Below, piece after piece: positions 14,801-24,442 of a stretch of 64,000 nt of DNA (its first letter is position 1; each line of letters begins with the position of its first letter). Position numbers and translations under genes: made by a program. The notes below the pieces were generated by a model that made no database searches, was not told where the DNA came from, and saw only the letters and a list, made by a program, of their open reading frames with translations. Source of the stretch: Setaria digitata (lineage: Eukaryota; Nematoda; Chromadorea; Rhabditida; Setariidae); assembly GCA_003640385.1 (NCBI GenBank), contig RCAB01000128.1:62001-126000 (forward strand), read 5' to 3'.

Positions 14801-16053
14801 TTGGTTAACATATCTGTTCAAAAATCTTTTTCATTTGATCAGCTGTTTAGCAGCCTAAAAATGAAATTGTTCCCACCTTGCCAAGCTAAGCACCATGCTT
14901 GCATGGGACACTGAGGCCAAGCACTCTTCCAGAGTTCTTGATCAGCAAAGGAGCCAAGTGTCCAAGCAATAAGTCCCGTTATTGTTAGTGCTAGCAAGCA
15001 TGCCAAATATTTCATCATATCTTCTTCTTTTACAATTACATGATGAGCTTTACGCACACGATATTCTTGTAAATTCCTTCAATTTTAATTTTGCAGCAAA
15101 AATTGCTTTCATTTCATTATTTAACAGTGATAAAAAGAAAAATAATAATAAGCCTACTCGAAATTTTTCTATTTATTAAATGGTATTAATTTATGCATCG
15201 CACAGAATTTTGTTAAATAAAATTTTCGATTCAGTGGTAAAGTTGTGAAGTATTTTTGAAATTTAAAATCTGGTAATTTTCTTCAATAAAAAAAAAGCAA
15301 TGTTTTTCAATTAGCAAAATCTGATTGCAAATCAAAGACTTGGTTAACAAAATCCATTACTGTTATTTTTTTTTTCCTTGCAATTGTAATTGTTTTATTT
15401 AAAATTTATAAAGTTCTGTTTATTTCTAGTACTTTACAAAATGTACTATCAGGAAAGAAGTCATATATTTATTTTCAAATTATATTACTGTTTTTACCTG
15501 TAAATTTTCAAAACAATTGACCCATAAAATGTAGAAAACCCAATTTGACGTAACCATACAGCAAAACAGCATGTTGATAGGGCAGGATTGAACCAATCCA
15601 ATAATACCTACATTAAATTTAATCAGTAATTAAATAATAACTCAATAAGGAGTAATTATGTGATAATTTCCATTTAAAAAAAAAAAAAAGAAAAAAGTTT
15701 CTTATTTCTAACACTTATTGTGTTATTGGAGAAAATTTTCTGAAACTTACAATAGCGTATAACATTGTAGCACCAAGAAGGAAAATTTCCATTAATGCCC
15801 AGCCACGTACTTCATGATGTCTACGTCGCTCTCGACAAACTACCGAGATTAGTAAAATGCAAATTGCTGAACAGAAACCATTGAAAAGCACCAAAATACC
15901 ACGACCCTGTTCGGAAGCATCACGGCACAGTGACGTATCATTTGTGCAACACGTTCGAGCATAAACACGCATACCACCGTGTATCGTCCACGTACACTGT
16001 AAACGTGATAGCACTTCCAGAACGTTGTAATATTTCGTTGAAGAATCGGTCAT
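11840..16053 (-). CDS. GPR158/GPR179-type class C GPCR, 7TM core and C-terminal tail
   Basis: Seven minus-strand exons in consistent phase: 15751-15996 (or to 16053), 15498-15607, 14877-15076, 14304-14439, 13859-13973, 12367-12519 and 11840-12091. They encode TM1 (near GILVLFNGFCSAICILLISV), TM2 (near WALMEIFLLGATMLYAI), TM3 with the hallmark YGSIVLKIYR, TM4 (LACLLALTITGLIAWTLG), TM5 with LLFLIYGMRLCYKAR, TM6, and TM7 with LTVSVNIVIIIAPKFYF. The tail carries the family block DMNPEDIRAELKRVYTQL followed by DNPHISKRKGG. These motifs recall the insect CG31760/human GPR158 group, orphan or glycine-responsive class C receptors that recruit RGS proteins. If the first exon begins at the TTTACAG acceptor (ending 15997), a 5' exon is needed, and 18988-19602 fits in phase. 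The ATG at 16053 directly follows an in-frame TGA and is probably not a true start. Confidence 0.85.
13312..13352. repeat. GA-rich microsatellite inside a receptor intron
   Basis: Mostly (GA)n with GGGA interruptions in the intron between exons 12367-12519 and 13859-13973. A shorter pure (AG)n occurs at about 13501-13520. No function is implied. Confidence 0.8.
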
Positions 16054-16232
16054 TCATTTATTCATTGGAAAAGTTTTGTCAAATTTAAAAATTTTACAAC
16101 AAAATACAAAGTAAAATTTGCAACACCGAAGAGGAAAATTTCTATCTTTCATTTCCATTTATTTGCTTTCTTTTTTTCTTTTTCCTTTTTAAAAATTTTC
16201 ATTTAATTGCTTCATTTTTGAACTGGTTCCAC

Positions 16233-16263
<31 letters not shown>

Positions 16264-18987
16264 CTAAGCTTTTAGAATCAAAGAATTTTACTGAAAGAAT
16301 CATTGTATTCTTGCCAATTTATGTATATTTGTTTCTGATCAGTAATTTCAGGTTTATAGCATCCATTCTTCATAGTTTTATATTCGCATGACAGCTATAT
16401 CACTTTTTAGAATTAAATTTAGAAAGAAAAAAAAATGGAATAATCTAATTTATTATGCTAATTTTGTGATTTATAACAGAAGAAACATTTACCCTTCATG
16501 ATTATCTTTTTCTTTTCTTTTTTTTTTTTCTATTTTAAATAAAATTTGTCAACTGTAAGTAAGACAGTTGAAGTTTGTAAGATTTTCTTAATAGATGAAA
16601 AATAATGAATGTTTTTATAGATGGAATAAGCAAAAGAGACTGATAATCGAGAATATTTAATTAAGAAAAGAGGAAAATATGCAAAAAAAAAGTCATTGAG
16701 CAAAATGTATGTTATTCCTTTCTTTATCTCATTTATTTTATTCCTTCTTTATGTCTTCAGTTGATTTCCTTTTTAACAAATACATCTTTCAAAATAGATT
16801 CAGCAAAAGATTTAACCGAATAGCGACGGCTACTGATGAAGTTAAAGAGTAAGGTGAAATAATTTGAACTGATAATCTCGTAGTTTGATGATGAATGTCA
16901 TCATGAAATTACTTTAAAGATAATTTTATCCCCGATTGATAGCAGTTGTGTCTGAGAAGCGTAAAAATGAACATTTCTTCTGAGCTAGCAATCTGAAGTA
17001 TTCTAGCTTTTAAAAGTTAAAAGTATATTTGCTCAAGTTTTACTAATTTTGATTGCATGCGACATTTTCGCTAGCAAGTGGACGCACAAACTTCGAATAA
17101 TAATAGTTTAGTTTCTATAGACAATAAGAAAATCTTTTATAGTCTTAAAAGTTTTTTCATGCAATTGGTATGAATGAATTAATTAATGAAAAGTTTAAGA
17201 AATAAAATTCCGGAGGTAGACATATCCTTATGTCTTAATTGAAAAGTGGTCAAATTAATAATAAAGACTGATTTTCTTTGAACACCTGAAACTATATCCG
17301 AGCCATAGGGATTTGAGAAATCACCTCAGGTTCAGGAGTACTCACATGCATTGTTTAAGTGAGTGCTGATGATTGAAGATAAAATTGAAACCATCTTTTT
17401 ATAAGTTCCAGAAAATTCGAAAAAACTTTACAATGAATAAAGTGGAAAATAGAAATTTTTAAATATCGTATTAAGTCAGAAAAAGATGTAAAAGTTTCTG
17501 CTAGCAGTAAATAACGTGCTTCATCTAGAAATTATTCTCAGAATGCTTCTTTATTATGAATAATTCAGTTTCAGCCTTCAGTTTGATAACAATATAAAAT
17601 TTTTAATTTAATTTTGAATTTTCAACTATCACGAAAGAAAATTTAAAAAGGATGGAGAATCTCGAGAAATTGAAAAAAATTTTTTGCATTTTTCCAATCC
17701 ACTAATCTTTGCTAAAGTTTGAATGCATATTTAAATATTGGCAAGTTTACTGCCTACTCTAAAATATTAGCAAGTTTATTATCTATTCTACAAGTTGTAT
17801 TAGAACAAAGTAAATATTACCTAAGAAAATCTATAGTCTTGTATTAGAATCTTTTTTAATTGTCTGTGAAAAACAAAAAAGAATTTATATCAGCATTGAT
17901 CAAAAAAGATTCCTGTCGTGATGTAGGGATGAAATAAAAAAATTTGAATAACTAATAAATATTTATATTTCATACTTTGGGAACGATACTTATGTTTTGT
18001 TAAGTAAAATTGTCATTAAGCAGCAAGGTATTTATGAAAAACTAATTGATAAGAAAATAGATCACTCGACCATTAGCATCACTTTAGATGGTTTACATGC
18101 TGATAAAGCTCAATCAATTTATCTGGTCTTAATTAACTTTCTAGATCAGAAATGCTTTCTTGCCTAGTTACAGTTGTAGGAAAAAAGTGAGGAAAAATTT
18201 AAAACTATGTGTAATAATTTGTGCACATATTAAAGTTGTAGAGTCAAAAAAGAATCGAAATTGTTGAAAACATAATTTACATAATTGAATCGAAGTGATT
18301 TATTATGCAGCTGTATTTTCCGGTAGCTAAAATGCTATGAAAAGCTTAGCAAGACAAAATATTGCAAAAAATTAATTAAAAAAAAAATACATTGTCTGGT
18401 TCGGGATAGTTTCTTCCATGATATCCCAAAGTAGGGAAAAAAGGAATGAAGATATTAATTCCCAACAATGGAAAAGTAAAATTTTTTAGGTGCAAAAAAA
18501 TTTCTCGAAATGAGACTGAAAACAGCCTAATAGAGAGAAAAAAGTTCATGTTAGAACAGAGAAGGATAAAAGATGTTGAAGTTAGATTAGATATGCTTTT
18601 AAATTTTTAACCCGATAATGAATGTTTCATTGAAATCAACAGTAAAGCTTGTCAGAGTAATTAGTGCTCGTGAAATGTGTGCGACATAAATAATTTTTCT
18701 TGATCTAATCGATAGTTTATTAAAATGTTCTTAAGAAACTATAACAATTATTAACTCCATCAGTATCATTTCCTTTTGCCAGCTTACTTAGCCAACAGCT
18801 AAATTAAATTAAAACAAATGATACTTTGACCATTTTTACTGGTCGGAAATTCACTAATTTTAGACCCAGCTTGTTCTTACGATATATTTTAAGTTAAAGC
18901 TTTCCTTCAGGAACATCGTATCTGAAAAAGAAATATTTCGCGAAAATAAGGTGGAAGCATGCAAAAATAAGTATTAACTTGAACAAC
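16054..18987 (-). other. Probable large intron of the class C receptor gene
   Basis: AT-rich. A plus-strand 71-codon frame at 17952-18167 is the only stretch with protein-like character. Further ectodomain exons could be hidden here; none with the cysteine-rich pattern expected just before TM1 in this family was found by eye. Confidence 0.4.
17952..18167 (+). pseudogene. Orphan protein-like frame, possibly a hAT-type transposase remnant
   Basis: 71 codons between stops, without a methionine, with normal-looking amino acid composition in an otherwise very AT-rich non-coding stretch. The segment ISITLDG, then a spacer and IYLVLINFLDQ, weakly recalls the region around the first catalytic Asp of hAT transposases (xxTxDGWTS..YLxVTxHFID). 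No inverted repeats or other domains were seen. It could also be a chance frame. Confidence 0.25.
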
Positions 18988-19602
18988 CTTTGTATTGCTG
19001 CATTGCGGTAAGGTGCAAGCGTTAAGATCAAATGGCCGTAGACGAACAGTGAGATAGAATTCGGAAGCAGAGGTCGGGTAAATGAGTACCGGAATCCACT
19101 GCTGCTGCAAGGGGTCATTCTCAACCTGGCTGCAATGCAGTTGCAAGACAAACATTGGTGTCGACAGATTGTAGGCCAGCGATGAATTCAAAATTAGCGA
19201 AGCATTTGCAGGAAGATGAAGTAAATGTGAGTGAGGATTCTGAGCGATCAGCTGAGCAAGAAGCAGAAGTTGAGGATTGGTCCGCTTCAGTTCATGTTCA
19301 AGCAAACGATGCAAGTTCGGCAGTGCCAGAAGACTCTCACAGTTCTGACCTTCGGTATGCTCGAGTTCTGTTAGCAAGGTCGGAAAAGTTGCCGTAACGT
19401 TCCTGTTTCTGTTTCTAAGATTATGCGTTGTAATCGTGGAAGCAGGAAGTTGAATAGATGATGATGATGATGATAATGATGATGATGGTGATAATGATAA
19501 TGATGATGATGATGATGATAATGGAGTGATGATAGGAATACCATTCACCAAAAGTAATAGTGCTGTAGAAGAAAAAGTAGACAAGAACAATAGAAACAAC
19601 AT
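18988..19602 (-). CDS. Signal-peptide-bearing extracellular exon, probable N-terminus of the class C receptor
   Basis: An open frame of 205 codons to a candidate donor AAAG|GTTGTT; an alternative donor nearby, CAA|GTTAAT, is also phase 0. It begins with a hydrophobic leader (MLFLLFLSTFSSTALLLLV), followed by a Ser-rich low-complexity stretch encoded by the GAT/ATC repeat. The rest has four N-glycosylation sequons (NVT, NAS, NSS, NLS) and cysteines near the end (FDLNACTLPQC), so it looks secreted or extracellular. It is on the same strand, and phase 0 joins it to the TTTACAG|TGT acceptor of the 7TM gene about 3 kb downstream, giving a receptor of about 608 residues. It does not visibly carry the Cache-domain landmarks of vertebrate GPR158, so either the ectodomain is divergent or this is a separate gene. 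Confidence 0.5.
19456..19522. repeat. (GAT)n-type trinucleotide repeat, coding on the minus strand
   Basis: An imperfect ATG/GAT run with TGG and TAA interruptions. Read on minus it encodes the Ser-rich low-complexity segment of the receptor N-terminal exon. Confidence 0.85.
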
Positions 19603-19969
19603 AAATTCGTCGTGTGAATCTTTGATTAAACCTATAAAAGGTAACTCTTTAAAATGATTATTTGAGAAACAACGATAAAGATGAGTATTATTATGATTAC
19701 TGTAGCAATAGATATTATAGCTATAGAAAGAGTGATGATAACGATAATCAGTAATAGCAGCAATGATGATGAAATGATAATTGATAACAGTGATAAAATT
19801 TGATAGTTAGCAGACGGTGATAGGTAAGTATGAACATCAAAAAAAGATGAAATATTTCGAGTAACAGTTGAGCTCATCTGATTGTTGTTAAAAAAAAGAA
19901 AAAAAAACTTTTCAAGAATCTATCGCCATTCAGCATCACTCCTCATCAATGCATCAGTAGAAGTAGCAA

Positions 19970-20190
19970 CACTGTAGTAGTAGTAGTAGCTGTAGTAATA
20001 TAGCCTAGTGGCCATAAAAGTGTTCTTCTTTTTCACACTAGGCAACATATCTCTTTTTTTTTCCTCCTGGAAAGACAACAGCTATAACAGTAGCAGTAGC
20101 AGTAGCACCAGTAGTAGTAGTATTAGTAATAGTAGCAATACTAGCAGTAGCAATTAGGAGTGAAGTTGCAGCAGTAGTAGTAGTAGTGGT
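19970..20190. repeat. (GTA)n/(CAG)n-like degenerate trinucleotide cluster
   Basis: Runs of GTAGTAGTA with GCA interruptions at 19970-19998 and 20088-20190, separated by ordinary sequence. All three reading frames on minus give biased peptides (Thr, Ala, Ile), typical of non-coding microsatellite. Confidence 0.75.
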
Positions 20191-20660
20191 AATTGCACTG
20201 AGGCAGCAGGAACATTGGTCAATGTGGAAGGAAGGAACTCTCTGTGCGGAGAGAAAGGAAAAACGAATACTTTTCAATCTCGAGATGACAGCGAAAGCAA
20301 AGAAGCACTGAGAAGAGAACAGATGACAAGGAAACTGTCGCATCAACAACAGCTACTGAATAAGGTGATACGATTCATTTTACCTGCTTTTCATCCTTAG
20401 CGTTCAAATATTCAACAACTGCAAATCGTTCGCCATTCTCAGAAATACTCATCTAATCTACTCACAGTAATTTACATACAGCTTTTCAAGGGAGTCTAAA
20501 TCTATCGAGTGGAAGCTGGCTGTTTGCATTTCATTTCAAATTTTGCTTTTATATGGGCACACAGAGGCACAGACGACAACGCATCAGCATGTCAGAAAGC
20601 GTTACTTACTCAATGACAAGACTTCTACTACTTCGATCTAGGGATAGAGATGTATGGTTG

Positions 20661-20775
20661 GCTGTAACGGGTGGATGGAAGAAGGATAGATGGAAGAAGG
20701 AATGGAAGAAGGATAGACGGATGGATGGATGGACGGATTGAAGATGGATAGATGGATGGACAGATGGATGGACGT
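20661..20775. repeat. (GGAT)n/(AAGGAT)n satellite-like stretch
   Basis: Irregular GGATGGA, GAAGGATAGA and GACGGATGGATGGA units over about 115 bases. Both strands show repeat-encoded frames only. Confidence 0.8.
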
Positions 20776-20950
20776 AGAAGAATTTTTTGTTCGAGACAGA
20801 AGATGCAGTAGGACGATAGCATGCACTGCAGTCCTTCGAGAATGCATCTTATGGCGACATCGTCGTTTAGCTCCGTCCCATTCCTCTCATTTATGAAGGA
20901 AGAGAGGGAATGTCGTTATGTCATGCTTACCTACTGAAAACAGAGCACAA

Positions 20951-20979
20951 GTTGAAGGCCTAAGCAGAAGGCCTTCAAC
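20951..20979. repeat. Perfect 11-bp inverted repeat with 7-nt loop
   Basis: GTTGAAGGCCT at 20951-20961 and its exact reverse complement at 20969-20979 around the loop AAGCAGA. The stem is GC-richer than the surroundings and no other feature explains it. Confidence 0.8.
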
Positions 20980-21572
20980 GTTCTTCCAGAAAAAAAAGAG
21001 CCTTATCCTCCGGTGCCACCCTTGTCTCCTTCTCAGCCACATCAATTAGCATTATAGGTAGTAGTACAACTCGATAAAAATTTCGAAAAAGGATAGTTCA
21101 GTTTTTAAGAGAAACGAGTACTGAAGCAGACAAGCACACACATGCACACAACATTGAAGAAGTGGAATCAGTTTCATTTCTTTGCTACTACATTTACCTT
21201 GGCTAAGAACAAAAGCGATTGCTGTTACAATAACATTAACAGCGATTACTTGGACTATTATTAAATTAGCAACTACTATTGTTGCTAAGAAAAAGACTCT
21301 AGTTATAGCAACAACAAATACTGTCAAAATAACGATATCAGCAAGTATTCGTTATACCGTCATTACAGTTGTTAGTGAAAAGGTTAGCATTTCTAGCTAC
21401 TACTAGAACTAGCAATAGTGAGCTGTTGTTATTATTATCAGTAGTAATGGGAAAACATTGAAAACAATGGTGTAGGAGGGATTAAAAAAAAGGCTTAGAA
21501 TGGGTTGAAGTATTAAAGCTTAAGTCTGGGCAAAGTAGGATCAGAACCAAATCAGTAATAAAATATCTTTGA

Positions 21573-21803
21573 AATGGCCAAATATATATTAGGCAAGCTA
21601 GCAGCAATCAACGTTTGATCAAGTTCCACTTGGATTAGATTGATGGCACAACAGTTTTATGTTCTATTGATCGTATAACTGATAAACATGATTTTGATGT
21701 TAAGGGATCTTATCCAATAATGCTGGCAAATGAAATAAAAATTAAAAGTCAGTTACTAATTATAAACTATGAAAGTGTTAATATTGATGAAGAATCAAAA
21801 TAA
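21573..21803 (+). pseudogene. Decayed BEL/Pao-like retrotransposon pol fragment
   Basis: One frame reads through 76 codons with a single internal TAG at 21636-21638. Its pattern (IYIRQASSNQR, then FHLD, DGTTVLCSIDRI, SYPIMLANE, LLIINYE) follows the segment just before the integrase zinc site in Pao/BEL polyproteins: hydrophobic residues, D-DG-R/C-GRI, P-I-L, then L-I-xx-H/Y. The expected histidines and cysteines after it are not present. No LTR or further pol was found nearby, so this is a short fossil. The match is from memory of the family pattern. Confidence 0.45.
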
Positions 21804-22309
21804 ATTGAAACTAGCTAAGTGCAACAATCAAACATTTTTTTCCCCTTTTATCTTTTTAATGAAATTTGGAATATTATTAGCTCATTAAAATAAAATAAAA
21901 TGTCTAATTATTTCACTATTCAATAATTATTGCCAGTGCAATAAAATAAATCATAACGAAGGCTAACTGGTAAAGCAAACAGTGCACTGGTACTAATTTC
22001 TAAAACAGCTAGATGCGAGAAGTTGAAAAAAAAGCCTAAAAATTTAAAAAAAGAAAAAAGTAATCGATAATTCATTTCACTTCTGAACATTCCCTGAAGA
22101 ATTCTTACTTCTTCCTGCATTGATCACATAATTTGAATGCGAAAAAAAAAAAATAAGCAAGGATGTGTTCATTGACAGTTTTCTAAATGGTTGAATCTGA
22201 ATGAATCCTGAGGCCAAGCCATCATCATAATAAATTAGAAATTACTGAATCCAGACGAATAGCAATTCCTGATATTCTTAATAAAAATTCCTTTATGTTT
22301 AGCGATATT

Positions 22310-22342
<33 letters not shown>

Positions 22343-23277
22343 CATTTAATATTTGTTCACTCTTTACTAGAAGTTTAATTATTATCCAAGAAAAATCATA
22401 AAATATGAATTATATATTATAGTGATGTATCAAGTTGCATCCCATTAACAGTTAAATATTATCATTTATTATTTTCATTTGCATTATTCATTCTTAACAG
22501 TGAAACTTTCGCATGTATTTAGTTGTCCTTCTGATATTTCCATGAAAGATTGTTTATTTTTCCATTATAATCAATCAATTGATAAGTCATAAAAGCACTT
22601 GTCATGCACTTAAATGAACTGATAACGAGTGATAGAAGTAATAACATGATAAAGTGAGATTTTATCAAGTGATAAAGGCATAACTGGAACAATCGTAGTC
22701 TGACAGAAAGATTTGGGCATCGAAAGTTTCCAGCAGATTGATTTGTGCAACTGTGTTCTTATGTTAGTGTTATGAAATTCAAATTTAATCTTTTTTCAAG
22801 CTTCATTTTTGAATGCAATTTCACTGTAAAAGTCAACTGAGAATCATAAAACTGTGCAGAAATATTTACATTAAAAATTTCGGAAGACAACTGCTCGAGT
22901 CTCAAATTATCACAGTGGAATCATTTCGAAGAAACAAAAGAGAATGAGAAGGTGGAAAGTTTTTGTCTCATTCTGCAACTTCATTGCTAAAATAATACCA
23001 GTGCTTCGTTTCATCATTCATATTAAATATACATATCATTATCACTGTTATCACTGTTTGCATTTACTAGCGTTATCATTTCATCAATCTGCAACAAGAA
23101 CACAAAAAACCCGCTTTATTGATCCACTAAAATAAAACATTTTGTCACAGAAGGCCCAATTGAATTTCAGCTGCTTAGATAATTTTAATGCTAAATTTAG
23201 GCTGCATCGTGCACGAACAAACACCAACATCATTTATCTTTTATAACAGGACTTGCTGCAGACACGGATTCTCCACT
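21804..23277. other. Intergenic region 3' of avr-14, nothing recognised
   Basis: AT-rich, with an A run at about 22316-22342. No exon, RNA gene or repeat family was recognised. Confidence 0.4.
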
Positions 23278-24442
23278 TCAATTTACGTAATTCACATAAT
23301 AAAGCACTGAAATTTATCGCTTTAAAAAAAAAATAAATAAATAACGAACTGAAGGATAATAGTATAACTTGTATCATTAGTTAAATTTATTAGTTAATTA
23401 ATTAAATGAATTTCATGTAAACTGTATCTCAAAAAAAAAAAAAAAATGCCTTACCAAGGAAACAAGCAAAAAAGGTTGGAAAAGCAATTCGTGAAATGAG
23501 GTCAACACGTTTGCTAACGTCAACATTGCTGCAAAAACAGGTATGAAACCAAAGTTTTGTCCACCACTTTCTTCTGTATACATTCATATCCAATCGTAAT
23601 GATTGCCTCAAATCCTGAAATAATTTTTAAACAAATTACTCAAAGCTCATCATTTCGCTCATCTATATTCTAGAATTTGCTAAAGACTACTTTTTTACCT
23701 GATTAAATGGATGATCTGATGGACATAAACATCCCTTATATTCCGTCTTCTTTTTTTTCTCTTTTTTCAGAAATTCTTGCCTTCCGTAATAGTTTACCAG
23801 CGCATATTCCAGTAGAGCTCCAAAAACAAATCCCAAGCACACACCAATCCATACATCAACTGCTTTGGTGTATGATACCGGTGGAAGTTTAGCATTGATA
23901 CCTGATGCTTGTGTTGTCATTGTCAGTAATGTTGTCACACCTAATGATACACGTGCCGGTACTGCATCCTGTTAAATTTGGATAATTATTATAAAATTTG
24001 TTAATGCTATTTGGAAGTATTATAGGCACTTTATCAGATATTCAAGTAATATCAAGCGATAATTTTTAATCATATTAATTTTGCAATTTTGATGACAATT
24101 TCTACACTTTACTAAATTAATTGATTATTTATGAAAAAAAAAAAAAAAAAAAAAAACCACCAAATCACACGAATTTTTACATTTTTTTCTTCTTTATTCA
24201 TCTTTTTTTTTAAACTTTTCTCCAGTGAAAAATAATAGGAAATTATTTCATCACAAAAAAGGCCAACCTTATCGAGCCAGAATGAAACCCATGAGACGAC
24301 AACCAACATGATGCACGGTATATAAAGCTGAATTAAATAATAACTAAACATGGCGAGTAATATGCATATTTGTAAAAACAATTATAAGATTACCTGTATT
24401 CACGACGTAGAAGTAGCATTACACGAGCACAGCTGTATTCAC
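23278..24442 (-). CDS. avr-14: avr-14 channel cassette A (M1-M4), distal
   Basis: Exons 24394-24442, 24268-24343, 23699-23968, 23455-23614 and 23278-23306 in consistent phase. Contents: [18 protein letters not shown]1 ([20 protein letters not shown]), the anion-filter PAR motif ([10 protein letters not shown]), M2 ([20 protein letters not shown]), M3 ([20 protein letters not shown]), a short basic M3-M4 loop ([18 protein letters not shown]), and M4 after [13 protein letters not shown] ending LYYVNYVN. M2 and M3 lie together in one exon, unlike cassette B where they are on two, so the cassettes differ in exon structure as well as sequence. Confidence 0.88.

Larger units (their letters stand above)
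19603..21572. other. Microsatellite-rich 5' flank of the receptor N-terminal exon
   Basis: Dense short repeats (GAT, GTA and GGAT families) and a perfect hairpin at 20951-20979. Open frames on both strands here are repeat-driven (poly-Thr, Ile, Ser-Pro-Ile-His) and were not accepted as genes. Confidence 0.5.

Noticed and set aside
19155..19397. 80-codon plus frame rich in Glu and Ser
   Set aside because: It is the antisense shadow of the signal-peptide exon at 18988-19602.
20038..21406. Frames rich in Thr, Ile or Ser-Ile-Pro on both strands
   Set aside because: Encoded by trinucleotide and GGAT repeats or by low-complexity sequence; no non-repeat domain.
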